Assembly: GCA_947450475.1 (NCBI GenBank)
Contig: CANFVK010000002.1
Coordinates: 434,001 to 498,000 of the forward strand
Direction: 5' to 3'
Source: Bacteriovoracaceae bacterium
Lineage (GTDB): Bacteria > Bdellovibrionota > Bacteriovoracia > Bacteriovoracales > Bacteriovoracaceae
Length of the DNA stretch: 64,000 nucleotides
Numbering within the stretch: the first letter of the stretch is position 1; each line of letters starts with the position of its first letter. Below, piece after piece: positions 17,225 through 25,406 of the stretch. A program made the position numbers and the translations under genes. Below the pieces are notes generated by a model. That model saw nothing but the letters and a program-made list of their open reading frames with translations. It was not told where the DNA came from and made no database searches.

Positions 17225-17739
17225 TATTTTTTTGCTTTTTGAGCCGCAATCCAAGCTTCTTTATTCCATGGAAGCAAGGTTACATAAGCAGCAACATCTT
17301 TCATATCTTGAGGAGAAAGACCTTTGAGAATTGGCATCATAGCAGCGTTAATTCGAGCACCAGCTTTCATATCAGTTAATTGCTTTTCGATATACCAATC
17401 ATACTGACCTCCGATGTGCGGAGCTTTTTGCGAAGCTTTACCTTCGCCACCTTTGCCATGACAAGCAATACATTGATTAAAAATTTTATGACCTGCCACG
17501 AGTTGAGGAGTGCTTAAATCGACCACTGGGGCATACTCCACTTCGACGACTTCGACTCCACTTTCAACTTCTTTTGGAGTTGTAACTTCTTTAACCAATT
17601 CCTCGTGATTTACATAAGCGTGTTTGGTTTTTTCGAAATCAAATCTGTCGCTTGAAACAGGAAGGTATTTGAAAGTGTAGAGAACCAAAATAAGTATAAA
17701 ACAGGTAAGAACACTTAAAAATATCATTAGTCTTGTCAT
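17224..17739 (-). CDS. Membrane-anchored c-type cytochrome
   Basis: 171 aa. An uncleaved N-terminal membrane helix (LMIFLSVLTCFILILVLYTF), an acidic/Pro linker of about 65 residues, then a class I cytochrome c domain with CIACHGKGGEG (CxxCH) and a distal Met in AAMMPILKGLSPQDM. It is a periplasmic electron carrier tethered to the inner membrane. It is coupled to the gamma-CA-like gene by a TAATG overlap. Its donor and acceptor are not encoded here. Confidence 0.9.
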   Translation of the reverse strand: MTRLMIFLSVLTCFILILVLYTFKYLPVSSDRFDFEKTKHAYVNHEELVKEVTTPKEVESGVEVVEVEYAPVVDLSTPQLVAGHKIFNQCIACHGKGGEGKASQKAPHIGGQYDWYIEKQLTDMKAGARINAAMMPILKGLSPQDMKDVAAYVTLLPWNKEAWIAAQKAKK

Positions 17740-17819
17740 GGACTCTCCCGCCCTGAGATGAAATTAAAAGAATCGTTTTTAAGTTTTAAATAATAGCGGA
17801 TTTGACAAATTTTGGCAAT

Positions 17820-18359
17820 TTATAAGGCTTTAAGCAGCGATAAAAGCTGCTCATGGTTGGTTAATTCCCTCAGCAATTCCAGGTGAGTGGTTTGAATAAA
17901 TCCTTCTCGATGGGAATGGCGTAAATACTCAAGCAATGAGTCATAGAAATTTTGAAAATTATAAATAAAACATGGTTTATTGTGTAGCTTCAATTGAGAC
18001 CAAGTAAGGATTTCAAACATCTCATCCAGAGTCCCCATACCACCTGGCAAACTCAAAAAAGCATCAGATAGGTCATACATTAATTTTTTTCTTTGGTGCA
18101 TATCCTCGACCACATGTAACTCAGTGATTCCCCTGTGTGCGATTTCATAATTAACTAGATGTTTTGGAATAACTCCAACAACGACTCCACCGTGCTCAAT
18201 AACCGCATCGGCCATAGCACCCATGACTCCAATAGTAGCTCCACCATAAACTAAGGCAACCTGCTCTTTTGCCATAAGCTTACCCAGAGTTCGGGCCAAT
18301 TCTATATAACCTGGATTATTGCCAGAAGCCGATCCACAAAAGACGCAAAGTTTTTTCAA
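17820..18359 (-). CDS. LOG family nucleoside-5'-monophosphate phosphoribohydrolase
   Basis: 179 aa Rossmann protein of the TIGR00730/LOG type: VFCGSASGNNPGY at the start, YGGATIGVMGAMADAV, and the signature PGGMGTLDEMFEILTWSQL with an upstream MHQRKKLM. It cleaves the N-glycosidic bond of AMP-like nucleotides or cytokinin nucleotides. The start is TTG at 18359, with AAGGG 8 nt upstream. It lies 15 nt after tlyA. The bacterial role is usually nucleotide turnover. Confidence 0.9.
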   Translation of the reverse strand: MKKLCVFCGSASGNNPGYIELARTLGKLMAKEQVALVYGGATIGVMGAMADAVIEHGGVVVGVIPKHLVNYEIAHRGITELHVVEDMHQRKKLMYDLSDAFLSLPGGMGTLDEMFEILTWSQLKLHNKPCFIYNFQNFYDSLLEYLRHSHREGFIQTTHLELLRELTNHEQLLSLLKAL

Positions 18360-18374
18360 TGATTAGGCCCTTAT

Positions 18375-19112
18375 TTAAGTTAACTTTTTATCAAAATAAA
18401 AGAAATATTCTTTATTTCCACTCTTGCCCAAAAGTGGAGAATCACACTGAGAGACTAAAGGAAAATGATTTTTTTTGCACCAATCTTTTAATTCAGAAAG
18501 CATAACCAAACGGTGACCTTCACTTTTAACAATGCCATTGCCATCAAGTCCATCACGCCCAACTTCAAATTGGGGCTTCACTAAAGCCACGATCACACCG
18601 TCAGGCTTTACTAAATCAAAAATATTTTTCAAGACTAATTTTAAGGAAATAAAAGAAAGATCCACCACTGCAATATCTACTAACTCGGATAGTTCAAAAG
18701 GAAATTTAATATTGACTCCTTCGTGGTTTTCAACACGAGGATCGCTGCGAAGAGAAGTTGCCAATTGATCATGTCCAACATCTAAGCAATAAACTTTTTT
18801 AGCTCCTGAATGAAGAACAAAATCGGTAAACCCACCAGTAGAGGCACCGACGTCAGCAACAATTTTGTCAGTTACATCAACTTGAAAACGAGCGAGTGCT
18901 CCTTCAATTTTATGGGCCCCTCGAGAAACATACATGACATCTTTTCTCACTTCTAAACCTTCCTTAGCTACCTGCTGGGACGCCTTTTCTACTTTTTGAT
19001 TTTGATAAAAAACAACTCCCTCATCAATCAATAGTGCTGCTTGAGATCTAGTTGAAACCAAACCGGCCTCTACTAAAACTTTATCGACTCGATCACGCTT
19101 AATGTTATTCAT
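18375..19112 (-). CDS. tlyA: TlyA family rRNA 2'-O-methyltransferase
   Basis: 245 aa. An N-terminal S4 RNA-binding domain (RVDKVLVEAGLVSTRSQA) is followed by an FtsJ-type methyltransferase with the SAM motif DVGASTGGFTDFVL, VDLSFISLKLVL and VALVKPQFEVGR. TlyA proteins methylate C1409 of 16S rRNA (type I) and also C1920 of 23S rRNA (type II). The short N-terminus leaves the type open. It precedes the LOG gene and follows a small secreted protein by 5 nt. Confidence 0.93.
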   Translation of the reverse strand: MNNIKRDRVDKVLVEAGLVSTRSQAALLIDEGVVFYQNQKVEKASQQVAKEGLEVRKDVMYVSRGAHKIEGALARFQVDVTDKIVADVGASTGGFTDFVLHSGAKKVYCLDVGHDQLATSLRSDPRVENHEGVNIKFPFELSELVDIAVVDLSFISLKLVLKNIFDLVKPDGVIVALVKPQFEVGRDGLDGNGIVKSEGHRLVMLSELKDWCKKNHFPLVSQCDSPLLGKSGNKEYFFYFDKKLT

Positions 19113-19117
19113 GACGA

Positions 19118-19528
19118 TTAAAGTGAAACCGGAGTGATCACTAAATCTATCTCCTCTTCGTTGTGCTCTTGATGAGAAATCGTTTTTGTTTCACCTAGAT
19201 AAATATCAAGATTAGGTGTGTTTAAGGTCTTAATCATTTTCCCATTCTGATTATAAATTTCGCCCTTAACGCGGACAAAACCCGAAGGGCCGTACTCTTT
19301 TACACTTTGAATATAGTAAGCCGATAATTCTGTCTTTATGCCATTTTTCATTTGAATTAACACTTGTTCGCGCTCATCTACTTGTTCAATAGAATGCTGC
19401 TCAGTAGAAAGAAAGAAGCCTTTGCCGATACCCTTTTTATAAATCAAACTAACCTTCAGGCCAATTTTAGCTTGTACCGGTAAGCTTAAAAAGAGAGAAG
19501 TTATGAAAAGTAAAAGACATTTTTGCAT
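19118..19528 (-). CDS. Small secreted protein, unknown function
   Basis: 136 aa with a signal peptide (CLLLFITSLFLSLPVQA). The mature part of about 116 aa is beta-rich: KVSLIYKKGIGKGFFLS, HSIEQVDEREQVLIQ, GFVRVKGEIYNQNG and a final EIDLVITPVSL. Size and general layout resemble the protein at 12761-13171. No family recognised. It sits directly before tlyA, probably in one transcript. Confidence 0.65.
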   Translation of the reverse strand: MQKCLLLFITSLFLSLPVQAKIGLKVSLIYKKGIGKGFFLSTEQHSIEQVDEREQVLIQMKNGIKTELSAYYIQSVKEYGPSGFVRVKGEIYNQNGKMIKTLNTPNLDIYLGETKTISHQEHNEEEIDLVITPVSL

Positions 19529-19579
19529 AGGAAAAGTTTAGGACAGAATGAACTTTGGTTCAATAATTAGTTTTTGTGA

Positions 19580-19608
19580 TTGATAAAAAAGCTCGCTCAG
19601 GCTATAAA
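19580..19608 (+). promoter_or_regulatory. Strong sigma-70 promoter of the CAU tRNA
   Basis: TTGATA (19580-19585), an exact 17-nt spacer, TATAAA (19603-19608). The expected start is near 19615, 23 nt before the mature tRNA 5' end. Confidence 0.75.
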
Positions 19609-19637
19609 GGTAGCTAACCAAAAATGCCAGACAATTC

Positions 19638-19714
19638 GGGTCAATAGCTCAGTTGGTTAGAGCTCCCGGCTCATAACCGGGTGGTCACAGGTTCAAGTCC
19701 TGTTTGACCCACCA
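19638..19714 (+). tRNA. tRNA with CAU anticodon (elongator Met or Ile2)
   Basis: A 77-nt cloverleaf with encoded CCA. The acceptor GGGTCAA pairs with TTGACCC, the D-arm is AGCTCAGTTGGTTAGAGCT, the anticodon stem CCCGG/CCGGG encloses CTCATAA, and the T-arm is ACAGG-TTCAAGT-CCTGT. It is not the initiator: position 1 pairs with 72, and the three G-C pairs next to the loop are absent. The variable and T-arm region (GGTCACAGGTTCAAGTCC) resembles E. coli ileX, so lysidine-modified Ile2 is a real alternative to elongator Met. Confidence 0.95.
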
Positions 19715-19718
19715 ATAA

Positions 19719-19775
19719 AAGGTTCCAGCAGACTTTAAAAGTCGCTCAGCTTCCGAAAAATTTTGCTGGGACCTT
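19719..19775. repeat. Dispersed hairpin element, copy 1 (tRNA terminator)
   Basis: The left arm AAGGTTCCAGCA (19719-19730) pairs with TGCTGGGACCTT (19764-19775), one G-U wobble, followed by ATTTT on the plus strand. The left arm continues as GACTTT, as in the other copies. It begins 4 nt after the tRNA and ends on the stop of the convergent protease gene, so it can terminate the tRNA transcript. Same arm sequence as 45415-45467 and 47651-47708. Confidence 0.8.
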
Positions 19776-21171
19776 ATTTTAGATGACTTTCAAATACACC
19801 AAAAGAGCCGGCCGAAGTCTTAATTAAAATTCTCGATTTTAATTTTGAGGATTTCTTAATGGCGCGATCAAATTCTTTAATGGTCCGCACTCTTTTATTA
19901 TCAACATGAGTAATGTAATCGGCGACATGAAAATCTAACTCGGCTGCTTGGGAATCTTCTTCTACGGTCGTAATGATCAATTCCGATTTTGCTTCAAGGA
20001 ATTCATTGAAAAGACTTACCCTCTCCACACCATAAACTTCTTCCAACGCACTTAAAATTTCGGTGCAAACTTTTTGAAAAATTAGCCCCTCGTAGGAGTA
20101 ATGTTCGCGCTTGCTCACCACCGGAATATTTGGAATGCCGCTGATGGGATAAGCCTTCAATTGGGTAGTTAAAATTTTGCTCTCTCCATTTCTCCAGATT
20201 TTCAATTGAACTTCTTCACCGATCGATACTTCGTGAAGCAAATCAAAGATATTTTTTCGTCTCGCGAAGTGACTGCCGATAACATTGCCATGACGATCAA
20301 TCGTGATTCCATTGATAGCAACTAAAATATCGTTGTGTTTGAGACCTGCACTTTTAGCTAAAGATTTAGAAAAAACTTTATTGATGATAATCCCTTTGAC
20401 ATCTTTTTGTTTAAGATGATGAGAATTCATCGAAGAATTTTTTTGAACATAGGCTCCCAGCGAACACATGCGAACTTCTTTTCCAGCTTGAAGTTGGGGA
20501 AGAATACTCTTAACAATATGAATGGGAGTAATAAAGGCAATGTTGCTCGCTTCTAAAATAATGGCGGTATTGAGGCCTACCACTTTAGAGTTTTTTAATA
20601 TGGCCGGCCCACCACTGTTGCCAGGATTAATCGCAGCATCGGTAACAAAGCGCTCGACCGCATCGATCGAACCTGAAATAAAATTGGAAATTTCTCCACC
20701 TGACATATTGGGCTCTACCATCCCCATGGGATAACCGATCGCCTTAATATCTTCGCCTCGACTAATGTCTTCAGATTTTGCAAATTCGAGAAATGGAATC
20801 GTTTTTAATTTAGCTATTTTTTTAAATCGAGATAATTCTTCTTCTGAAAACTTTAGGAGAGCAACATCGGGTTCAAGAGTTTCAACCAATCCAATAACAT
20901 TAACCTTAAATGGTTCGTCGCTGGTTAACACTGAACGCACTTCTATATGAATAGCGTTTCTGGCCACATGGGCGTTGGTTAAGATATAACCTTCTTCGCT
21001 TCCTATCTTGATAAAAAATCCCGAGCCCACCCAGTCTTCATGTTCGACCATGCGAGGATCGAGTATTGCAACTGGATTAGTATCGGGAATACCTTTGACA
21101 TGTATCCTGACCACTGCTTTCATGGCCATTAAGTATTTGATATTTTCCTTGGTGCTAACTTTCTTCTTCAT
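19774..21171 (-). CDS. HtrA/DegP-like trypsin protease with two PDZ-like domains, no signal peptide
   Basis: 465 aa from the ATG at 21171 (GTG at 21174 is possible). The catalytic triad is complete: His in TNAHVARN, Asp in EPDVALLKF, Ser in NPGNSGGPAI. A PDZ domain follows (IINKVFSKSLAKSAGLKHNDI, residues ~265-345) and a second, poorer one at the C-terminus (TTVEEDSQAAELDFHVADYI). The first 40 residues are charged (MKKKVSTKENIKYL) with no secretory leader or membrane helix, unlike DegP/DegS. A cytoplasmic or unusually exported quality-control protease is likely. Confidence 0.87.
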   Translation of the reverse strand: MKKKVSTKENIKYLMAMKAVVRIHVKGIPDTNPVAILDPRMVEHEDWVGSGFFIKIGSEEGYILTNAHVARNAIHIEVRSVLTSDEPFKVNVIGLVETLEPDVALLKFSEEELSRFKKIAKLKTIPFLEFAKSEDISRGEDIKAIGYPMGMVEPNMSGGEISNFISGSIDAVERFVTDAAINPGNSGGPAILKNSKVVGLNTAIILEASNIAFITPIHIVKSILPQLQAGKEVRMCSLGAYVQKNSSMNSHHLKQKDVKGIIINKVFSKSLAKSAGLKHNDILVAINGITIDRHGNVIGSHFARRKNIFDLLHEVSIGEEVQLKIWRNGESKILTTQLKAYPISGIPNIPVVSKREHYSYEGLIFQKVCTEILSALEEVYGVERVSLFNEFLEAKSELIITTVEEDSQAAELDFHVADYITHVDNKRVRTIKEFDRAIKKSSKLKSRILIKTSAGSFGVFESHLK

Positions 21172-21223
21172 CACCTATTTAGATATCAAAGAAATTACAG
21201 ACAAGGCACTAAAAATCAGACAT

Positions 21224-21691
21224 CTATCTAGGACAAGTGCTGAGTCGATTATAGAGGTTAGCAATTTTGTAGTCTGCCCCTTGAGTGTTGCCCATCCTTA
21301 AGTCCCTTAAACTAGAGCCAAGCTGCAAAAGGATTTCGTCGCGACCAACGCAAGTTCCAGTAGTTGGAGGTATAACAGTCCCTGAAGTTCTGAAGCATTC
21401 TAGCTTTTTACTCTCAAAAACCTCGTTTAAACAGGTCTCCATTTCAAATCTCTCGTAAGTTTTATCAGCAATGAGATCTAAACAACCAACTTTTGAGTTA
21501 TTAAATGGCAAAGTAGTACAGAAATTTAAGGCCTGATCATCGAAGTATTTATAATTACGAATTTTTGCCAAGCAATTCTTGCGATCACTTTCAAATGGTA
21601 AGGGTTTACAAATGAGCTCATAAGCTGCATTGCGATCAGCTGCATTAGCTACTGAAAATAGAACAAAAACTAAGAAAAATGCTGATTTCAT
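21224..21691 (-). CDS. Secreted protein with three C-x11-C repeats
   Basis: 155 aa from the ATG at 21691, which has AGGGGG just upstream and begins the signal peptide (MKSAFFLVFVLFSVANA). The mature chain has three evenly spaced repeats, each Cys-x11-Cys: CKPLPFESDRKNC, CTTLPFNNSKVGC and CLNEVFESKKLEC, separated by about 20 helical residues. Two more Cys lie near the C-terminus. The pattern suggests disulfide-stapled helical hairpins in the periplasm. Not a family I can name. Confidence 0.75.
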   Translation of the reverse strand: MKSAFFLVFVLFSVANAADRNAAYELICKPLPFESDRKNCLAKIRNYKYFDDQALNFCTTLPFNNSKVGCLDLIADKTYERFEMETCLNEVFESKKLECFRTSGTVIPPTTGTCVGRDEILLQLGSSLRDLRMGNTQGADYKIANLYNRLSTCPR

Positions 21692-21935
21692 ATAACCCCC
21701 TATCAACGAATTAACTTTAAAAGATTAAAAGATTCAGACCAGACTGAAAAGAGATAATGAGGATTTTTAATAAGTCCCCAAAATGACTTTGCTTAGCAAG
21801 CTATTAGTATTGCACGAATGGCCGTTTAAATATTAGTCAGTATCAAAACTTTCATCAATTTCCATAGTCAATTTCGAGGTGTTACCAGCAAGAAATTGGC
21901 ATACCACGTGCAACTTAAAGGGTGTGGGGGCAATT

Positions 21936-22499
21936 ATGAAAAAGCAATTTATTATGACATTTATTCTTTGTTTATCTTTATACTCAAACGCAGCAATGCC
22001 TAAGAGTCAAAGTGCAAAAGATTCTGCAAGAACAAACGTCAACTCTATCGCTAAAATGATTAAAGTTGTTCAACCAGACCTGGACAAGGTTAATAGAAAT
22101 CGAATTGCTTATTCATTATATATGACAACCAAGAAATATAATGTTGATCCAAAAATCATGATCGCTATCATCGGTACTGAAAGTGATTTTAGAAACAACA
22201 AAGTTTCAACAACTGGTGACCTTTCTATGGCACAAATCAACACAACTGTATGGAATAAAGAATTTGAAAGAATGGGTCTTGATAAATTAAATCCAAAAAG
22301 ACTTAAAAAAGATGAAAACTATGCTCTTTCTAAAATGGCCGAGATCTTGACTATTCTCAAGTCCAGACATGGTAAAAAAGATAATCAGTGGTTTGCTCGT
22401 TACCATTCACACACTAAAAAATATAAAAATTTGTATAGTGTGAAAGTTGAAAAACGTTTAAGAATGATTGCTTCAGCTGAAAACTCTTTCACAAGATAA
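21936..22499 (+). CDS. Secreted lytic transglycosylase-like protein (SLT/lysozyme fold)
   Basis: 187 aa from the ATG at 21936, chosen for GGTGTGGGGG upstream and the signal peptide (QFIMTFILCLSLYSNAA). The core is MIAIIGTESDFRNN...TTGDLSMAQINTTVW: the catalytic Glu of the SLT motif (E-S-x-F) and the G-x-S/M-Q turn. It is much shorter than Slt70, a single domain. It would cleave the glycan strands of peptidoglycan to 1,6-anhydro ends in the periplasm or outside the cell. Confidence 0.85.
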   Translation: MKKQFIMTFILCLSLYSNAAMPKSQSAKDSARTNVNSIAKMIKVVQPDLDKVNRNRIAYSLYMTTKKYNVDPKIMIAIIGTESDFRNNKVSTTGDLSMAQINTTVWNKEFERMGLDKLNPKRLKKDENYALSKMAEILTILKSRHGKKDNQWFARYHSHTKKYKNLYSVKVEKRLRMIASAENSFTR

Positions 22500-22515
22500 T
22501 TGAAGAATTGTTAAT

Positions 22516-23322
22516 TTAAAACTTACCTACGAATACTATCTGAACCTGACCACAAAGATACACAGTGCTAAAATCTTCGTTAAACTGTACGGCTAACCTT
22601 CCCCCCAATGAATCAATCAAAACTTCCTCCTTCCATTTATAAAACTTAGCCGCGGCAATAGCCGTGGCAGTGATCCCTGTCCCACATGATAGCGTTTCGT
22701 TTTCAACTCCTCGCTCATAAGTTCGAACACGCAAGTGTCCAGGCAAAAGAACTTCAAAAAAATTAGCATTACAGCCTTTTTCAAATCGCTCATCAAAGCG
22801 AACCATTCTTCCTTTTTCATAAACGGGGAAATCCATCAAATTTTCGACTTCAAAAACACAATGGGGAACACCGGTGTTAAGATACATTGCCGATTTTGAA
22901 GCAATATTTGGAAAGTGAGTTTGAACCTTGTCGATATCATAGAGTTCAGTCATTTTTAAACGATATCCATAATTCTTATCTAGCGCACATTCGTAAATTC
23001 CATTCATGGTTTCGAAGGTATATATTTCCTTATTGAGAGCTAGGGCCTTATGAGCAAATGCAGTTATAGCACGAGCTCCATTGCCACACATTTCAACTTC
23101 TCCACCATCAGCATTTATGTAGCGCATTTTAAAATCTGCACGGACTGAAGCCTCTAAAAGCAAGACGCCATCGGCTCCAATTCCAGACTTTAAATGACAA
23201 AGCCTGGCCCAAAGTTCACGATCTTCGGCGCGCTGGAGCTGTTGGCGATTATCAATAACTATAAAGTCATTGCCGGTAGCATTGATCTTCATAAAAGAAT
23301 GAGTGAAGTCATTTTTATTCAT
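22516..23322 (-). CDS. dapF: Diaminopimelate epimerase
   Basis: 268 aa, normal for DapF. Both catalytic cysteines are visible: MCGNGARAI and LSCGTGITATA. The N-terminal MKINATGNDFIVID block is standard. It interconverts L,L- and meso-diaminopimelate for lysine and peptidoglycan. The ATG at 23322 has only a weak AAAGG 12 nt upstream; Met11 is an alternative. It is the fourth minus-strand gene after DUF309, GT9 and the beta-barrel protein. Confidence 0.95.
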   Translation of the reverse strand: MNKNDFTHSFMKINATGNDFIVIDNRQQLQRAEDRELWARLCHLKSGIGADGVLLLEASVRADFKMRYINADGGEVEMCGNGARAITAFAHKALALNKEIYTFETMNGIYECALDKNYGYRLKMTELYDIDKVQTHFPNIASKSAMYLNTGVPHCVFEVENLMDFPVYEKGRMVRFDERFEKGCNANFFEVLLPGHLRVRTYERGVENETLSCGTGITATAIAAAKFYKWKEEVLIDSLGGRLAVQFNEDFSTVYLCGQVQIVFVGKF

Positions 23323-23340
23323 TTTATTATTAAACCTTTA

Positions 23341-23916
23341 TTAAAACCTTAAAGCTAATCCCAAGCTAGGCTGAATTTCATAGGAATCTAGCGCTGGATT
23401 ATCTGTAGGAATATAAACGGCAGTGAGATCAAAGTTCAAGGCAAAAAATGGGCTTGGATGAATGGCAATTCCAATGCCCGCATAGGGGTTCACGCTTGAA
23501 GATGTCGAACTAGTCACTGTCACAGAAGCTAGGCTTCGAGTTTGGGTTGACTGAGAAAGTTGGCCACCTCCTCGAATATAAGCTGAAAGAACTGGACCTA
23601 AAAATGCTTGGCCTCTTAATCCTAATTTATATTTTTTATCTTCAAATTTGTAAACTGACTGTGTGGCGCTGTCAGTTGTTTCATCCTGACCTTGAGTGTA
23701 TTGGGCTTCAAGCATGGCAATGCTTAATTTATAAGTAACGGTTACTCCCAGTAGGGCCCGAGTCTTCATACTGGCAGTCGGAACCACTCGTTGTATTCGT
23801 TCAAGTCCCACGAGAGGAGTGATGCTGATACTTGAACTTGAGCCATGACTAGCAGCTTGAAGCGGTTGGAGCATTAAAGAAAAAATCATGAGAAAAAAAC
23901 AATTTACTTTATTCAT
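23341..23916 (-). CDS. Outer-membrane beta-barrel protein, unknown function
   Basis: 191 aa from the ATG at 23916. The signal peptide is FFLMIFSLMLQPLQA. The remainder shows alternating amphipathic strands (YKLSIAMLEAQYTQG, YKFEDKKYKLGLRGQAFLG, YAGIGIAIHPSPFFALNFDLTAVYI) and ends in LGLALRF, the C-terminal Phe signal for Bam-dependent insertion. It resembles small OmpW/opacity-type barrels of 8 strands. The start lies 9 nt after the GT9 stop. Confidence 0.72.
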   Translation of the reverse strand: MNKVNCFFLMIFSLMLQPLQAASHGSSSSISITPLVGLERIQRVVPTASMKTRALLGVTVTYKLSIAMLEAQYTQGQDETTDSATQSVYKFEDKKYKLGLRGQAFLGPVLSAYIRGGGQLSQSTQTRSLASVTVTSSTSSSVNPYAGIGIAIHPSPFFALNFDLTAVYIPTDNPALDSYEIQPSLGLALRF

Positions 23917-23924
23917 ACACACAC

Positions 23925-24938
23925 TCAAAGTTTAAATTGAAAATGCAAAAAATCGACTATTTGATTTAAATCAGAAAAATCTTTTTCCTCTTCATGGTAA
24001 GAGTACTTAATCGAACTTTTGTCTTCCAGAAAGACAAAGCGCATCGGCTTATATTTATAATAATCATATCTAGCTAACATAACAGGAGATTGATTCAAAA
24101 AAGAGACGCTATTGCTTCCTAAATAAGTGCACAATCCTTCTGCCCACACATTATTTACAACGACTCCCTGCACTTTATTCATGATATAAATCAACTCTTG
24201 ATTATTGACACCTCGATGCATGAAAAGTTCGTTGTGCCCCAGATCTATTTTGGAAAAGAGCTCTGAGATCAAATCTTCGTCTTGAAGACTCCAAATAATA
24301 AATTTTTGGTTTTGAAAAGAATCAAAAAACTTTTTCCAGATATCTATTTGTCTCGTAACATTAGCCATTTTATCGAGCATGACTAAGATGAAATTAGGTG
24401 GTTTAGGCTCTTTAAATAATTTTTCAATAACTGCAACTTCTTGCCCCGCCTCTTGAGGATGGATAATTTGAACGTCTGAGAAATATTTTTCAGTGTAAAG
24501 CTCTAGGAGTCTAATGCACTTTTTTTCAAGAGTAACAGCTTGATCATTGCGAAATTTTTTAGTTAGAAAAACCTTATTCCATCCAGTTTCAAAACCAACT
24601 CTTTGAGTAGATCGAAAATTAAAACCCATAAAGGACGAATTGAAATTATTTTCTAAATCAAAGAATAAATCGATATTGAATACCTCGTTTAAGTTTGCAC
24701 AAAAATGATGCGTTTTAAGCAAGGTTTTTTTGTCTTTTGGTCGCTCGAAAGTTTTTATTTTAAATGGCAGAAATGAGTAGGCTAGCGAATCACTCTCTTC
24801 ATTAATCATGTATAATTCAGCTTCAGGAAATTCCTGATTAATTAAAGTTAAAAAAGGAAAAATGGCAAATGCTTGCTCTAATCCCTCCGGAGCTTTAATC
24901 AGAATTTTTTTTATTTCAATAGCTTCACTTACTTCCAT
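23925..24938 (-). CDS. Glycosyltransferase family 9 (heptosyltransferase-like) protein
   Basis: 337 aa. The pattern of GT9: an N-terminal ILIKAPEGLEQAFAIFPFL (normally 'RxxxLGDvvltlP'), a central RVGFETGW, then FILVMLDKMANVTRQIDIW and MHRGVNNQELIYIMNKVQGVVVNNVWAEGL, the acceptor/donor block with the usual 'D.G..H.A' degraded. It may transfer a sugar to the LPS core, but key residues are poorly kept. It overlaps the end of the DUF309 gene by 10 nt. Confidence 0.65.
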   Translation of the reverse strand: MEVSEAIEIKKILIKAPEGLEQAFAIFPFLTLINQEFPEAELYMINEESDSLAYSFLPFKIKTFERPKDKKTLLKTHHFCANLNEVFNIDLFFDLENNFNSSFMGFNFRSTQRVGFETGWNKVFLTKKFRNDQAVTLEKKCIRLLELYTEKYFSDVQIIHPQEAGQEVAVIEKLFKEPKPPNFILVMLDKMANVTRQIDIWKKFFDSFQNQKFIIWSLQDEDLISELFSKIDLGHNELFMHRGVNNQELIYIMNKVQGVVVNNVWAEGLCTYLGSNSVSFLNQSPVMLARYDYYKYKPMRFVFLEDKSSIKYSYHEEEKDFSDLNQIVDFLHFQFKL

Positions 24939-25324
24939 AAACTTGGATCCTTAAAACGAAATTCAAATAAATTTTTAAAATCAATCAACTGCGGCTCCTC
25001 TGGGACTTGGCGCGCCATCGTCTTAAACTCTAACCAGGATAGTTGATTATTGAGCAGCTCACTTTCTATTTGAAATTGTTCACAACGCTCAAATTTTTGC
25101 TTGGCCTTAAAGATCAATCCACGAGCACCGATGAGATTTGCCTCCCGGTAGTGAATCATCGCCGCTGCGACCTGAATAACGGCCCAGTACACGTTGCGAA
25201 TTGGACCTGGTTCTTCTAACCAATGGTGTTCTAATTCCTCGTGGCATTCCCAGTATTTCTGAGCGTTAAAAAGGCGTACTCCTTCAGCAATAATTTTTAA
25301 ATGAGTCTCATCAAATTGTCCCAT
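24929..25324 (-). CDS. DUF309 family protein
   Basis: 131 aa. The DUF309 signature is clear: GVRLFNAQKYWECHEELEHHWLEE near the start (conserved W/ECHE-x-LE-x-xW) and QVAAAMIHYREANLIGARGLIFKA. All-helical and cytoplasmic; the function of the family is not established. First gene of the DUF309-GT9-barrel-dapF run, divergent from the hisC-like operon. Confidence 0.88.
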   Translation of the reverse strand: MGQFDETHLKIIAEGVRLFNAQKYWECHEELEHHWLEEPGPIRNVYWAVIQVAAAMIHYREANLIGARGLIFKAKQKFERCEQFQIESELLNNQLSWLEFKTMARQVPEEPQLIDFKNLFEFRFKDPSLWK

Positions 25325-25330
25325 GAAGTT

Positions 25331-25359
25331 TTGCCTGTTTGTGTAGAAAAGGGTACACT
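25331..25359 (+). promoter_or_regulatory. Candidate sigma-70 promoter of the hisC-like/fahA-like/hmgA operon
   Basis: TTGCCT (25331-25336), a 17-nt spacer, TACACT (25354-25359). The predicted leader is about 40 nt, with GGA 9 nt before the ATG at 25407. Confidence 0.55.
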
Positions 25360-25406
25360 GCTTTCACGTTATTCATCCATATTCTAGCGTAAAATGGAAA
25401 ATTATT

